Positions 24,842 through 36,513 of a DNA stretch of 64,000 nt are shown one piece after another. The stretch is from contig NC_003284.9 in the NCBI RefSeq assembly GCF_000002985.6, positions 15,562,001-15,626,000 on the forward strand. Direction: 5' to 3'. The notes under the pieces are model-generated. The model was given only the letters and a program-made list of their open reading frames with translations, had not been told where the DNA came from and did no database searches. A program made the position numbers and the translations under genes. This DNA comes from Caenorhabditis elegans (Eukaryota > Nematoda > Chromadorea > Rhabditida > Rhabditidae). Position 1 is the stretch's first letter; each line of letters starts with the position of its first letter.

Positions 24842-25018
24842 GAACATCCTGAACAACAGTGAACAGATACAAATCTACATTTTTGAATTTCAGAAAAAAA
24901 CGAACTTTGAAAAGAAAAGAAAATAAACAGAACACATTTCGCGGTGCAAGGGATAAATAAAGAGTGAGTTGAGAATGTGCTATAGAGAATCCGTCTACGT
25001 GCCTAATGAGTTGAGTAT

Positions 25019-28000
25019 TTATCGATCGACCTCTCCGAACACAATATCCATAGTTCCAATGACAGCGACAATGTCGGCGATAAGAGACATGTAGCACACA
25101 TCGTGGATGGCCGCCAAGTGAGCAAACCCTGGAGCGCGGATGAAGCATCTGAAATGAGACAATTTAATGTTGAAAAAGCTTCTGTTTTGGACGCGTGTAA
25201 ATCTGGTAAAACCGGACGAATTCGTCCGATTGCACAGCCCTAATTGTATGTATGTGAAATGACAAAAATTAATAATTGGAAATTTCCGTTCACTTACATT
25301 TTTCAGTAACCATTATTATATACAACTGTATTTTTAATTGTATAACGGTGTTATAATCTTTGCATCTTATTTTCAGACATTTAGTTCAAAATTTGAACAA
25401 TATTTCTCTCTTCAAGTGCAAATCAATGCGGATCTGGGAGTCAGGTACACTGCCTGGCGATGCTCCCACTGGGTTATAATTTAAGCCACATCCTAGCCGG
25501 GGACTGTGGCCGATAATCCAGTGATGGATGAATGATGAGCTTCACTTCCCATTAGATGCTGGGCGAACCTAAGGCGTGAGGCGGAACTTGAACTTGTGAC
25601 CTCCAGACTACTAGCGGCCACCACTACCAACTGAGCTATCCCGCCTAGTAACAATTCATAGAAATATCTTATTCAAATGTTAGGAATACGCTGTTCAAAG
25701 TTTTGTAATTGCATTCTAGATAACCAATAAAAAACTTGCAGTGTCTACTAGTATTGCACTGAAGCTTTGAACAAAGTATTTCATACACTTCCACTAAAAT
25801 GACAATTTATTTAATACAGTGCAAAAAATGTGGTTAAATGTTGAAGCTGCACTTTTCCCATTTTATTTGAATAAAATTCCAAACTTTTTAATTGGTGAAA
25901 AATCTGTACCTTGGACTTTTGAGCTCTTGTTACTAGTGTATTTACCCACGATGTGGCTAAGAAGATTGTACAACGTGAGCTCTATAACTAACTGGTTTAT
26001 TCCTTAGTTTAGTACTAATATAATAAACTTCTTGTCTTCTCCTCGTCGTTCCGCCTTCAGAACATAACAATTATCACTTTTAGGGCTGTTAAAAAGGACG
26101 AGTTAGGTTCTGCGCGTTTGGACATCCTCAAGTCTCACTGTTGAAATTGTGAAAAACACACACAGTGAGAATTGGGGACGTCCAAACGCGAAGGACGAGG
26201 ACGCGTCCTGATCCTGCCGCCGAGGACGTCCTGCTGAAAAAGACATCCTCCCTAAAAGGCTAAATCATTTCCTATAGTCAAGTACTACAACTTTGCCAAT
26301 CCAAAAATGTAATAGAGAAATTCCAATGGTTGTAATACTCGATTTTTTACAAACAATTAGAAGTCCCCTTACTTATAATAACTGAACAAAGGATTTAGCA
26401 TTCAAAAGAATCGAACCCGCGAGATTGTGCACACTAACCAGCGACGCAACCACTTTGGCCACAGGGGTCGTTTACAGATCCGACCACTGTGGCATTCAAA
26501 TCAGGGTGGAGGGTGGAGATGTCTGCGCGTGTGGTCCTAATTTGGTAATCACTTCATAATCAAGAATTAATAGTCAACCGGAGTCCCGCTGTCCCGTTTT
26601 TGTAAATTTAAAATTTTTTATATATAATATAAATTTTACGGGACATTGACACCCTTGGTTCAGACCACCGCATTCTTAACATTAAAAATGAAATAGTTAC
26701 CTATATGGTTTTCCGGTTCCATCAGCAACAAGGTAAACTCCAAACTCTCCCTTTGGAGCCTCAATTGGGACATAAGTTGCTCCTGGTGGCACTTGGAATC
26801 CTTCGGTGAAGAACTTGAAATGATGAATAAGAGACTCCATGTTCTCCTTCATCTCGGCTCTCTTTGGTGGCACAACCTTGTGATCGTCGACCTTGATTTC
26901 TCCGGCTGGCATCTTGTTGAGGCACTGATGCACAATGTTCAACGACTGTCTCATCTCCTCAATACGGCACAAGTATCTGTCGTAGCAATCACCCTTGGTT
27001 CCGATTGGAACATCAAATTCCATATCAGCATAGGCATCGTATGGTTCGGTCTTTCTCACGTCTTGCTTGATTCCAGATCCACGGACCATGACTCCACTGA
27101 ATCCCCAGTTGAGAGCATCAGCAGCTGACACAAGTCCGATGTCAATAGTTCTGGCCTTCCAGATTCGGTTTTCGGTGAGCATGTCTTCGAGCTCATCGAT
27201 ACGTTCTGGGAACTTGATGGCCCAGTCGTAGATGTCATCCATAAGACCAATTGGAAGATCCCAAGCGACACCTCCGGGGCGGACGTAGTTGGCATGCATT
27301 CTGGCACCAGATACTCGCTCGGAAAACTCAAAGAGCTTTTCACGTTCTGAAAATCAATGTTGGTTTTGTACTTATTTTGAAACAATAAACTTACCCTCGA
27401 ACATCCAGAAAAACGGTGTCATAGCTCCAACGTCAAGGGCGTGAGTGGTGATACCCATGATGTGGTTCTGGATGCGAGTGAGCTCTCCCATGAGAGTTCT
27501 GATATATTTGGCTCTTGTTGGGATGTCAATACCGAGAAGCTTCTCAACAGCCAAAGACCAAGCCTGCTCATTGCACATCATGGAGACGTAATCGAGACGA
27601 TCGAAGTATGGGAGAGCCTGCAAAGAAAACAGTTGGAAAAATTGATTGAATATTCGATTTGAGTGACAGAAAAAATGATTTGAAACGGATTTCATAGCTT
27701 TTGAAAACTAAAATTAGGCTAAACAAAAAATTATTATTTAGACACAATATTTGTCATTTTCAGTTCTAAACTTGGACCGAGTTGAAGATTTTACAAATTT
27801 TCAATTTATCATTTTCAATATCGTTTTAGAAACATACCTGAGTGTAGGTCTTGTGCTCAATGAGCTTTTCAGTGGCACGATGAAGGAGTCCAATATGTGG
27901 GATGGCCTTGATGATGACTTCTCCTTCCAGTTTCAACACGAGACGCAACACTCCGTGAGCGGCTGGATGCTGTGGTCCGAAGTTGAGAATCATGTTTTCC

Positions 28001-28391
28001 AGATTCTTCTCTCTGAAAAAAAAAACAAATTATTTTAATTTTCAAGTACTCGGTAAAATTTCTACCTCTGTTTTCCGCTGTAGTTATCACTCATAACTGG
28101 ATCGGAATAGGCCAACTTTTCAAGCTTGTCAAGTCCGATCTTCTCGTCGAAATCCGAAACCCGCTCCGACATCCACAGCTTTCCGAGGGTACCTCCGGTC
28201 TGAAATATTGAAAATTGAGATGTCACTCGTAACCAACAAAAAAAATCAACCTTAAATTGACGCTCAAATTTAGCATCTGGATACCAGATTGTGTGGGAGT
28301 TTCGGGTTTGGGTGGCAGGAGTAGAAGACGTCGCCGCGACCGATGGAACGTTCGCTCGGAGACAAGTTCCGGCGATCTTTCTACCCAACAT
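25019..28391 (-). CDS. gas-1: Complex I 49 kDa subunit (NDUFS2)
   Basis: Core subunit of mitochondrial NADH:ubiquinone oxidoreductase, lining the quinone site. Minus-strand exons: 28391-28251, 28199-28066, 28012-27838, 27617-27395, 27346-26701, 25148-25019. They give 482 residues, the length I recall for GAS-1. The N-terminus ([15 protein letters not shown]) is basic and amphipathic, as for a mitochondrial presequence. Family landmarks are GPQHPAAHG (with the quinone-site His), [11 protein letters not shown] (quinone-site Tyr), [38 protein letters not shown] and the ending DIVFGEVDR. An acceptor (TTTTATAG) lies 6 nt before the ATG. The 1.55-kb last intron (25149-26700) carries a SINE-like copy, a fold-back element and a tRNA-like relic. 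Known in worms for anaesthetic hypersensitivity and oxidative-stress mutants. Confidence 0.97.
25411..25648 (-). mobile_element. tRNA-derived SINE-like element, copy 2
   Basis: Reverse copy of the 15856 element: actgagctatcccgcc at its right end is the A-box side, ttgaacttgtgacctcc the B-box side, and catcctagccggggac the body. It lies in the last intron of gas-1. The body has small internal differences (extra gatgaatgatgag), so the copy is not recent. Confidence 0.75.
26079..26260. repeat. Fold-back element in gas-1 intron
   Basis: The ends tttagggctg and ctccctaaaag are roughly inverted. Inside, gcgtttggacatcctcaa and ggggacgtccaaacgc pair around a cacacacagtgag / ctcactgttg stem. No open frame. 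Confidence 0.6.
26403..26470 (-). other. tRNA-like relic with A and B boxes
   Basis: On the minus strand, TGGCCAAAGTGGTTGCG (A box) and GGGTTCGATTC (B box) are correctly spaced, but the anticodon arm does not pair well and the acceptor arms do not close. It is best read as a tRNA-derived relic, not a working tRNA gene. Confidence 0.4.
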
Positions 28392-29368
28392 TGTTTCCTA
28401 TAAAAATATTCGGTGAATAGTGAGCAATAAAAGTTGTGAAGTTAAAGCAACAAAGAGAAACGGAAAAATCGATAAAATCGCTGCCAAATTGCACATTGAA
28501 CACAGAAAGATTGAACTTCAAAAACCCACCAATTCGCAACTTGATTTTCACAATTTTTTTCATGGAAACTAACAGTCAGTCGTATTTTTTCTTACACGAT
28601 AAAGATAATATTAAAATTATTAAGAAAAAAGAAAGTAAATTCGCAAAAACAGTGTCGAAAATAGGTACCGAACGAAAATAAGACGACTGCTCGGTATTTA
28701 GCGCGTGGTGGAGTGTCGTTGTTTTCCTCGCGTAGCCTCACCTCTCTATTGATTTAGAAGATGTCTTGTTGCTTGGACAGTCGTTCGGAATTGTCATGCT
28801 CGGTGTTATTATTTATTTTTGTTTTCTAAGAAACTTTTTTTAAATTGAAAATTGTTTTATAATATAACGTTAATTTGGATTATTTTGTAAAAATTTTTAA
28901 TAAACTCATTTTTCAATTTTTGATCAAATTGTAAATTTAACCTAATATTTTCGGTACGTGTGTTCCAACATTTTAAAAGTAAATTAGTAATTGTTTTTTT
29001 TCTCCACTTATCTAAAACGTGAGTAGTATTATCATGATTAGGTTTGGAAAAGATCGTTTCAAAAAAAAAACAAAATGAAGATCACGTTTAAAAGTTAAGA
29101 AATTAAATTTTCAAAATGTGGAGTTATAATACACAAGTTTCATATTTTTTTACACTTATTACCGAAATGACATCATTGTTTTTTTAAAGTACAGATTTTC
29201 GAATATACTATTAACTTATTAATTAAACTGATGATATGAAATACAACTTAACGTTTTTTTCTTTTTTGGTTTCAATATCATTTTTCGTTGTGGTCAATTG
29301 ATACTAATGATGACTTTTTTTTAAATTTAACATGACTCTCATTTCAATTTTCTATATTTTTTTTCAGA
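28392..29368. other. Divergent intergenic region, gas-1 and ubiquitin protease
   Basis: Shared 977-bp upstream space of two divergent genes. The GC-richer stretch 28680-28800 (gctcggtatttagcgcgtgg, ttcctcgcgtagcctcac) looks like the gas-1 promoter. The rest is AT-rich, without identifiable sites. Confidence 0.4.
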
Positions 29369-32300
29369 ATGGCGGATAGTGCAGGGCGTGATGACGACGG
29401 AATGAATTCGGATAGCAGTCAGCCATCACAGAACATCGAAAAAGAAGAGGGTATACTAGATGAGGAGTCGTCATCGTCTGAATCAGGAACGGGTACAGAT
29501 ACCGATAAGGATGATCTGGAAGAGAATAATAATCCGCGACCGGTAAGAATATTTCCAATGACTTTCTCAAACATTTAACATCACAATACCTGATTTTCCA
29601 AAAACCTCAAAAATAATTACAGATGCTTCCAAAACAAATGGAATCTCGCTGCAAACACGTCAAAGACATCAATCCATCAGACCTCAGCCAGCTTCTACAG
29701 AAGAAGTTAAAATGCATGACTTGCCATGATTCAGTCAGTTTCTCATGTGCTCATCAAGATTGTATTAATAGTTTGAAGTCAAGCTGTTGCAAAAATTCCG
29801 ACCACCTTCTTCCTCATATGGCGGTACGTTTGTTCGCAAATTGACATCAAGTTTTGCTTACTTTTTTGAATTTTGATATAATTGCATTTTTACATAATAT
29901 CCGTTAAATAGTAATCTACATATATTTATATAATTTGACAGACACATGCGATGAACTTTTTTCTAAACAGAAAACTGTGCAGAAGAAAAATAGGAACATA
30001 ATCATTTTTATAAGTTAAGCATCATGTTTTAAGCTTGGTAGCAATTAGGTGTAGGGTTAAAAAATTTTTAATCTATCCGAAAATTGAAAAAAAAACACCA
30101 AATTGTTGTTAATTGATAAGTTAATGCTTCGATAAGCACAGATCAATCAACCTCAGCGCTCTCAAAATTATTCCAATTTTTTAAGGTTCACAATCATCCT
30201 CCAATATTATATCACGATCGGAAATCAATTCTATGTACACGTTGCATGGTCTACACTCCTGTCAAGCGGTTCCTCACACATGTAAGTAATCAAGTAGTAG
30301 AAAAAAAATGATATAGTATTGATGTGATAACGAAATTAGTAGGGGCACGCGTTTTTGTATCAATAATGTTATGTTTCAGACCAAGTTTTCAACGAGCGAC
30401 AAAGTGGAGCAGGAAACAAGAAAAATGGAGCCTCTAGCTTTCAGAGGTTAGTGAAAACATTGTAAAATTTAATTTCTAAAAAGTTATAGGATTGCTCGGG
30501 TATCTCAATTTCGGGAACACTTGTTACATGAATGCGGTTCTACAACTTTTAGGACATTGCTCACCGTTCACACAGTATTTGATAGAGCTTGTAAGTATGA
30601 AGCCTAAATGTACAAAAACATATCCGGTTTATTTCAGATACCTCCAGGTGGCTGGTCAAACTGTTCACACGACATTCCAAAAACTGCAATTCAAATGGCA
30701 CTTGATCTCCGAAATATGTATAGTGATTTTCCTCTACCTTACTTGAGTCCTTGGAAAATTATTACAGTGCGGTTTATATCGTTTTTATTCTTAATAAGTC
30801 CATTATTTTTTAAAGTGTGTTCGCAATGAGATGCCAGGATTTGAGTGTTTCCAGCAGCAAGATGCTAGTGAATTCATGCGAAACCTTCTTGATATTCTTG
30901 ACAGAGATTTGAAAACATGCTCCGAGTATCACCGAACAAATACACTAATCGAAATGGGGAATCCTGAAATGGACTACGCAATAGCTATGAATGCTCCGCA
31001 CACGAAAACTGCAATTTCAGCAATTTTCCAAGGAGTTTTAGAGAATCAAATTCAATGTCATTCATGCGGGTTTCGCTCACGGACCATTGAAAATTTTTTG
31101 GTGAGTAACTTCTCAAAAACCGCCTAAATTCAATTCCATCTTCAGGATCTTTCAATTCCAATAGTCGGAGAAAATGAGTTTGAAGAAATGTATGCATCAA
31201 AGAAACTCGATACACCAAAAGCACCATGCACCTCATCAAACATTGAAGACGGACAGGACCCCGGATTTCTTGTTCATCAGGGAGCGTTCAACAAGACTAG
31301 TCTAGAGTCGTGTCTTGACAGATTCTTTCAAAATTCCACGCTACAAGATGATAATCAATATTCCTGCAGTAAATGTGAAGTGTAAGTTTTTCTGGTGGAG
31401 TAGTGGCAGTGAAGATTTTGTCGAAATGTATTCACAATAGTTTCATATCACTAGAAAACTAGATAAATCACTAGAACATTCCGCAGATTTTTAATATTTT
31501 CTCAGTAAAAGACTTAGAAATATGCCAAAATATTGATATCCGTTGCCTTTTCATGAAGTGAAAAACACATTTTTACTATGATATTTTATCATTTTAGTAC
31601 TAAAAAATTCACCTTAAACACCATCCCCACTGTTGTTACTCCACTTCAAGTTAGTTGTGTTACAAAAATATTCGAACAAATTTTCAGTCTTGTCGATGCC
31701 ACCAAATCAACAAAAGCTCACCGGTTACCGGAAGTGATCATCATCCAGCTGAAACGCTTCCGCCACACAATGTTCGGATCTTGCAAAGTGGGAAAGGTGG
31801 TCGAGTTCCCGTTGCGGAGCCAAGATTTTGGTCGGTGGACGACAAGTGGCGAGCCAGCATTGTATGATTTGGTTGGATTTGTGGTCCATGAAGGAAGAAG
31901 CCTCGAGTTTGGGCATTATGTCTCATATTGTAGACACGAACAGGATAATCAGTGGTGGGTTGCAGTGAACAGGAAATAAAAGTATAAGGCTCCCAGCTGA
32001 GTGAGGCGCAAAATGCGGGCCTCACGCTGGGCTCACACCGACGCCGCGCGCCGCTGTGTGTGTGCAATAAAGTGCGAAAGGTAGTTATTTCGAGCGGCCG
32101 ACACGTTCGGGGTTCTGAAACTTGGCGTGAAAAAGGTGGCTTTGTGTATGGGCAACGTAATGCGAAGAGATGGTTGTTTGCAAGCGGCCGACACGTACGG
32201 GGTTCCACGCCGCACTATTCATTCGGATACATGAGGCTTGAGTAATGCCGTGAGGCCGGCGCAGCGACCGCTGATGCCGGCGGAGGCGCCGTTGCGGCGA

Positions 32301-33155
32301 CCTCGTGGGAGCCCTAGTCCTGCAATACGGTTCAATCTCTAACCACATTTAGTGTTCTATAGAAGTAGATGACCGTTTTGCCAGTCATCATGCATAAAAA
32401 TAATTTTTTTAACCAAGAAAATTGAACAGATCACCATCCAGTAAAAAGTAGAAAATACAATTTCAGGTACAAGTTCGACGATATGGTTGTAACAAGATGC
32501 GATGCGACTCAAGTTGCCAAAAGCCAGCCGTATATTCTTATGTATCGTAAGCACACTACTAACGGAGAGCCCAGTATTAGTCAAAACACTGAGTCTCCGT
32601 TTAATGTAAGTTGAATCTCACAATTAACCGGGTCCAATGAAGACTTGCAGTTCTTTGCATCTCGTCGGCTCTTTTCGGATCGAGATTCAGAAGCTTGGGA
32701 TGTGATCCGAAAATGTTTGGATGAAGACGGAAAAGAAAAAAAAGTAGCGGGATCTTCTAGAAAGAATATAAGAAAGAAAAAGAAACGAATGACCAAACAA
32801 CAGATTACGGATATTTTGAAGAAAGCATCAATTGATGACGTGGAGCAGCATTACAAAGCTCTTCAACAAATAATGGATGACATTGTCAAGTCACTATCAC
32901 AGGTATCAAAACATTTTTTGATGATCTTTTTAGTCATTCTTATGATTTCAGAAAGATCCAAATCGTGACAAGAATAAGGCGTCTCAAGACGCATCAAAAG
33001 AAGCTCTTAACAACCTGGTGATATCTATGGAAACGTGGTTTAAAGTGATGATTAAGAAAAAATGGGTTGAACGTCGGCTGGAAGAGGAAAGAGAACTTGA
33101 TGAAACGCATCGACTATTGTATCAAGATGAATCGATTCCCAACACTTCCGGCTGA
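29369..33155 (+). CDS. Ubiquitin-specific protease with zf-UBP domain
   Basis: Cysteine protease that removes ubiquitin from proteins. Exons: 29369-29542, 29623-29823, 30186-30281, 30380-30446, 30490-30590, 30638-30766, 30816-31100, 31146-31381, 31688-31954, 32467-32605, 32651-32902, 32952-33155; 716 residues in consistent phase. An acidic/serine-rich head is followed by a zf-UBP finger (CKHV, CMTCHDSVSFSCAHQDC, CCKNSDHLLPH, HNHPPILYHD, CTRCM). The USP fold has the Cys box GLLGYLNFGNTCYMNAVLQ (catalytic Cys near residue 170), QQQDASEFM, a zinc CHSC...CSKC pair, IIQLKRFRH and the His box LEFGHYVSYC, then YKFDD. The C-terminus is Lys-rich and helical. Closest in layout to USP33/USP20/USP3-type enzymes; I recall K09A9.4 for this locus but am not certain. 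Acceptor 1 nt before ATG suggests trans-splicing. Confidence 0.92.
31393..31648. repeat. Degenerate MITE family A in protease intron
   Basis: ggtggagtagtggcagtgaa and the inverse ccccactgttgttactccac mark the ends. The inner family words are decayed. It makes up most of the 31382-31687 intron. Confidence 0.55.
31986..32316. mobile_element. Fold-back element related to 24286-24470
   Basis: Ends aaggctcccagctg and cgtgggagccct are inverted. The inside shares gaggcgcaaaatgcgggcc and gccgacgccgcgcgccgctg with 24286-24470, but contains an extra internal duplication of the word gcggccgacacgt..cggggttc (32094 and 32184). It sits in the 31955-32466 intron of the protease gene. Confidence 0.65.
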
Positions 33156-33434
33156 TTTAATTATTAATATTCACTGTTTTAACTAGTCAAAAGTTCGGTC
33201 TACATATTTTTCATCTCCATACATTCGGTTCAAGCGGTTCAAGCACAAGAATCACATTAATAATTCCAACCAAGTACATGTCCTTCAAACCTGTTAAATA
33301 CGCATTCTCTCCCATTCCAATTTTTTTTTTTGCGATTGCTCACTTTTAAGTCCATAAATAGTATTTCACATAAATAGTATTTCACTGAACTTCGGTCTTT
33401 TGGTTATTTGTCTGAAACATTTCAGCTATTTAGG

Positions 33435-33843
33435 TAAAGGTGGAGTAGCGCCAGTGGGGAAATTGTGAGAAACCACTCCGATGGTGCCAAAATGGCCGAA
33501 TATCGTGGTAAGACTTTTCAAAATTTTTTTGAAAATTTTTATTTACTGTCAAAAATTGACAATTACTCAGTTTTTGCCATTCATCATTTTTAAAGTCAAC
33601 AAAAAAAAATTTTCTACGATTTTTATACTTTAAGTTTAATTTAATTGTTTGTGTTAAAAAATTCTAAGGGTCTGAACATGCGACATTGCTCTAAATTTCC
33701 TTGGAAGCTCTTTTTTTTTTAAATTTGGGAATTTGCAAAAACGTTGACTGAAAATTTTTAGAGTGTTTCATTATGATATTCGATCGTTTTGGATCACTAT
33801 GAGTGTATTTAGACAAAATTTCTGGTGCTACTCCACCTTTAAA
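33435..33843. repeat. MITE family A
   Basis: Ends taaaggtggagtagcgccag and ctggtgctactccacctttaaa; 409 bp. The interior matches 14697-15129 and 21194-21595 (gcgacattgct..aaatttcc, ctgaaaatttttagagtgttt). Confidence 0.8.
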
Positions 33844-33907
33844 TACCAACCGAATACAGTGAACCCATAGTTAAAAACAGATTAATTCAAAGGCAATGCC
33901 GAATATT

Positions 33908-34103
33908 GAAACTTCACTTGGTGACAGGCTGCCTCATTACAGTTTGATCTACAAAAAATGCGGGAATATTGTTCCATAAAATTTGTGACGTCAGCACGCT
34001 CTTAATCATGCGAAATAAAATGAGATTTCTGCGTCTCAACTCCTGAATTTTTTTGAGGTTAAACCGATATAATAAGACATTCTGACCCCAAGTGAAACTT
34101 CAC
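33908..34103. repeat. MITE family B with flanking direct repeat
   Basis: An uninterrupted copy, flanked by GAAACTTCAC at 33908-33917 and 34094-34103, which overlaps the ends (cacttggtgacagg / accccaagtg). Inside are tgatctacaaaaaatgcggg and tgacgtcagcacg, as in the copies at 13153 and 15819. Confidence 0.7.
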
Positions 34104-34234
34104 AAAATGAGTACAATGCAAACGATGATTTTGGATATATGCAAGAAACATTTTTCTTTTTGGAAATTAAATAAAAACCTAAAATGCTGAAATCTTCATT
34201 CAAATTCCAAATGAGATTTGTTATCAAGAATGTC

Positions 34235-34660
34235 TTAACCATCAAAAATTGAGCAATTTACAATGTCTGCTGGCCCAAAAACATTGTCACACCTGGAATA
34301 TTTTCTTATCGTCACATCTGGAATATTATCTGCGATATAACTTACTTGACAATAGTGCAATATTCTTTTTTGTCTGTTAACTTCGGAAATGGACTTTTGA
34401 CTTTTTCGTTCACCCACTCAAAGTAGACATAGTCGAATTGAAGACAGTTTACACCGCCAGTGATGTGTTGTTTTTCTCTCTGAAATTTCGACAATAAAAT
34501 CGAATTTTATTCAGCTATAACTTACGATCAATAAACTTGTAGCAAGTTCTGGATGCTTTTCGAGATAAAAGAAGACCTTATTAATACCGTGAGGATCAGT
34601 TGAAAAAGGTAAAACTGAATTTATCAGAATTAAAATGACTGTAACTTGTTGATAAAACAT
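34235..34660 (-). CDS. Small predicted secreted protein
   Basis: Three minus-strand exons, 34660-34526, 34479-34346 and 34292-34235, join in phase to 108 residues. The first 19 or so residues (FYQQVTVILILINSVLPF) form a signal peptide; the rest is a short polar protein with four Cys (NCLQF, YCTIV, KCDNV, NCSIF). Introns are 46 and 53 nt, with GTAAGT donors and TTTCAG / ATTCCAG acceptors. A second acceptor, 25 nt upstream of the last one, is a near-duplicate sequence and would give a different tail stopping at 34287. An acceptor-like CCTAAG lies just upstream of the ATG. I do not recognise a family. Signal peptide, phase agreement and spaced cysteines argue for a real gene; no neighbour context helps. 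Confidence 0.55.
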
Positions 34661-34988
34661 TTTCAGGTCAGATCTTAGGAAATGCAGGCATAAAATAGAA
34701 ATTTGGCTGTTGATGAATAATAAAGTATTCAAAATGACTACAAAAGAAAAGAAGGAACAGAAATAGGGAAATATTGAAGAATGCCTGAAGGTTTTTCAAC
34801 AAAAGTTGGTATCAACAATGTTTGAAAGAGAAAAAATGCTTTTTTAACTAACAAATTTAAAATAGCTGCAAAATATTGTATTTTAAAATTATATACTACA
34901 TTAAAAAATTTCTCAAAAATTTTCAAGCCAGTACAAGATTGTTCAAAAAAAAAGTTTATCTTTTAGATAAAGTCTTCAACATTTCTAG

Positions 34989-35045
34989 CAAATTGATTTG
35001 TCGACAAATTCGGTAAATCGGCAAATTGCCCGTTTGCCGATTTGC
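34989..35045. repeat. Fragment of the TTGCCG family
   Basis: aaattcggtaaatcggcaaa and cgtttgccgatttgc match the family at 42047 and 49040. It abuts the minisatellite directly. Confidence 0.6.
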
Positions 35046-35279
35046 ACTTTATAAAAGGATCTGACGGTCTAACTTTATAAAAGGATCTGACGGTCTAACT
35101 TTATAAATGGATCTGATGGTCTAACTTTTTTAATGGATCTGACGGTCTAACTTTATAAAAGGATCTGACGGTCTAACTTTATAAATGGATCTGACGGTCT
35201 AACTTTTTTAATGGATCTGACGGTCTAACTTCATAAATGGATCTGACGGTCTAACTTCATAAATGGATCTGACGGTCTA
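35046..35279. repeat. 26-bp minisatellite, nine units
   Basis: Exactly nine 26-bp units (234 bp) of the form actttataaa + aggatctgacggtcta, differing at a few sites. Units 2-3-4 and 5-6-7 carry the same order of variants (ataaaa, ataaat, tttaat), so a 78-bp block was itself duplicated; units 8 and 9 share a private variant (cataaat). No spacers or leader, so it is not a CRISPR array. Confidence 0.97.
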
Positions 35280-35513
35280 ACTTTATGGCAGGCATAGTTA
35301 TAAACCGCCTTCTTCTAATTGATACAATATCTGATTTCTAAAATCCCTAACAAGATTTTTAAAATCAACATTTCTCCATTATTCTCCTTCAAACACATTG
35401 CTCATACATATTACGCAAGCATGAACACTTTTAACAAATTCTGTTTTTTATTTGTGTTCCAAAACGATCCCACCAGATTCTGTCCAAAACAGCCGACAAG
35501 CTGACCGTGCCGA

Positions 35514-35708
35514 GTGTTTCTGCATCTTCAAACGGAACAAATTGTAAACATTGGAGGTCACATTTCTAGCAGATGGTTACAGGTTGGAACATGCAACAGA
35601 TGGTACATCTTTGAAGTTGTGCCGGAAATAGGATCTGTTTACAGCTTTCGCGCATTGAGCTGTAAAGATGAGTGGTTTATTGCATCTAGAAGCTCAAATA
35701 ACAGTTAG
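35514..35708 (+). pseudogene. Possible coding fragment, unassigned
   Basis: An open frame with a coding-like composition (SSRWLQVGTC, RWYIFEVVPEIGSVYSFRAL, SCKDEWFIAS) ends at 35708. There is no ATG in frame; a TGA lies just upstream (35501) and no good acceptor joins it to an upstream exon. The sequence has a regular hydrophobic/aromatic pattern, suggestive of a beta-rich domain, but I cannot name a family. It may be the last exon of a decayed gene. Confidence 0.25.
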
Positions 35709-36342
35709 TGAAGTGTAGCTGACCTTTTTTCAAGAGATTAAAAGAACACATTACTAACAAATTTTAAATATATCGAAACATTGGGGCACAAAACTATCAA
35801 GTTATGAGAGAAACAAAAGTTTTTGATTCATAAAAAAAGTCAATTCCAGCCGGCCGATTTATATTTAGTAATTCGTTTTCTTAAAAGCCCCCAGAACATT
35901 TTACATTCTAGTTTAATCGAATTCCTCGTATGATTGAAAATGCACTCAACTGGTACAAAGTTTCTAAGAGAGCAAATTTCGATGACAAAAGCTGGAAATC
36001 TGCAAAAAAAGATTGAAAAAATGGGAGAAACTACAAGATAGAGAGATACCATCTTGATAACAAAGTCTATTAAGACTGGAGAACATGGAAAACAGACGAT
36101 CGGAGTATAGGAATGAAACGATTTTGTTGCGATAAGTATACTCAGCTTCTCTGTTTTTTTTGGTGAGGAAAATTATTTAAATAAATTTACATTATTATGT
36201 ATTAATGAGGATTTTCATGAGGATTTTTTTTTAATTCACAACATCTTTTAGAAATGTTAAGCTATTAAGATAAGCTGAGAAACATCCCGAAACACAGTAT
36301 TGACTACAAAAAAACTTATTTAAGGGGGCTTTAATGCTTTTC

Positions 36343-36513
36343 AAAGGTGGAGAATTTTTTCTGCATTTTTTATACTGTAATTTTGTATGAATTATTTGGA
36401 TTAAAACATCATAGGTGTCGGAACATGCAAAATTGCTTTGGATTTCCACAAAAGCTCTTTTTTTCAAAGTGTTGAAAATTTGACAAAAATTGAAAATTTG
36501 ACTACTCCACCTT
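36343..36513. repeat. Decayed MITE family A fragment
   Basis: tcaaaggtggag and actccaccttttc form weak inverted ends, and gaacatgcaaaattgctttg plus gatttccacaaaagctc match the family-A interior. The arms have lost the gcgccagt part. Confidence 0.45.

Larger units (their letters stand above)
33156..34234. other. Intergenic with two MITEs
   Basis: Apart from the family-A and family-B elements listed separately, I see only AT-rich sequence, probably including the 3' UTR of the protease gene. Confidence 0.5.

Noticed and set aside
35046-35279. CRISPR-like array
   Set aside because: The units are contiguous with no unique spacers, in a eukaryotic genome; it is a minisatellite.
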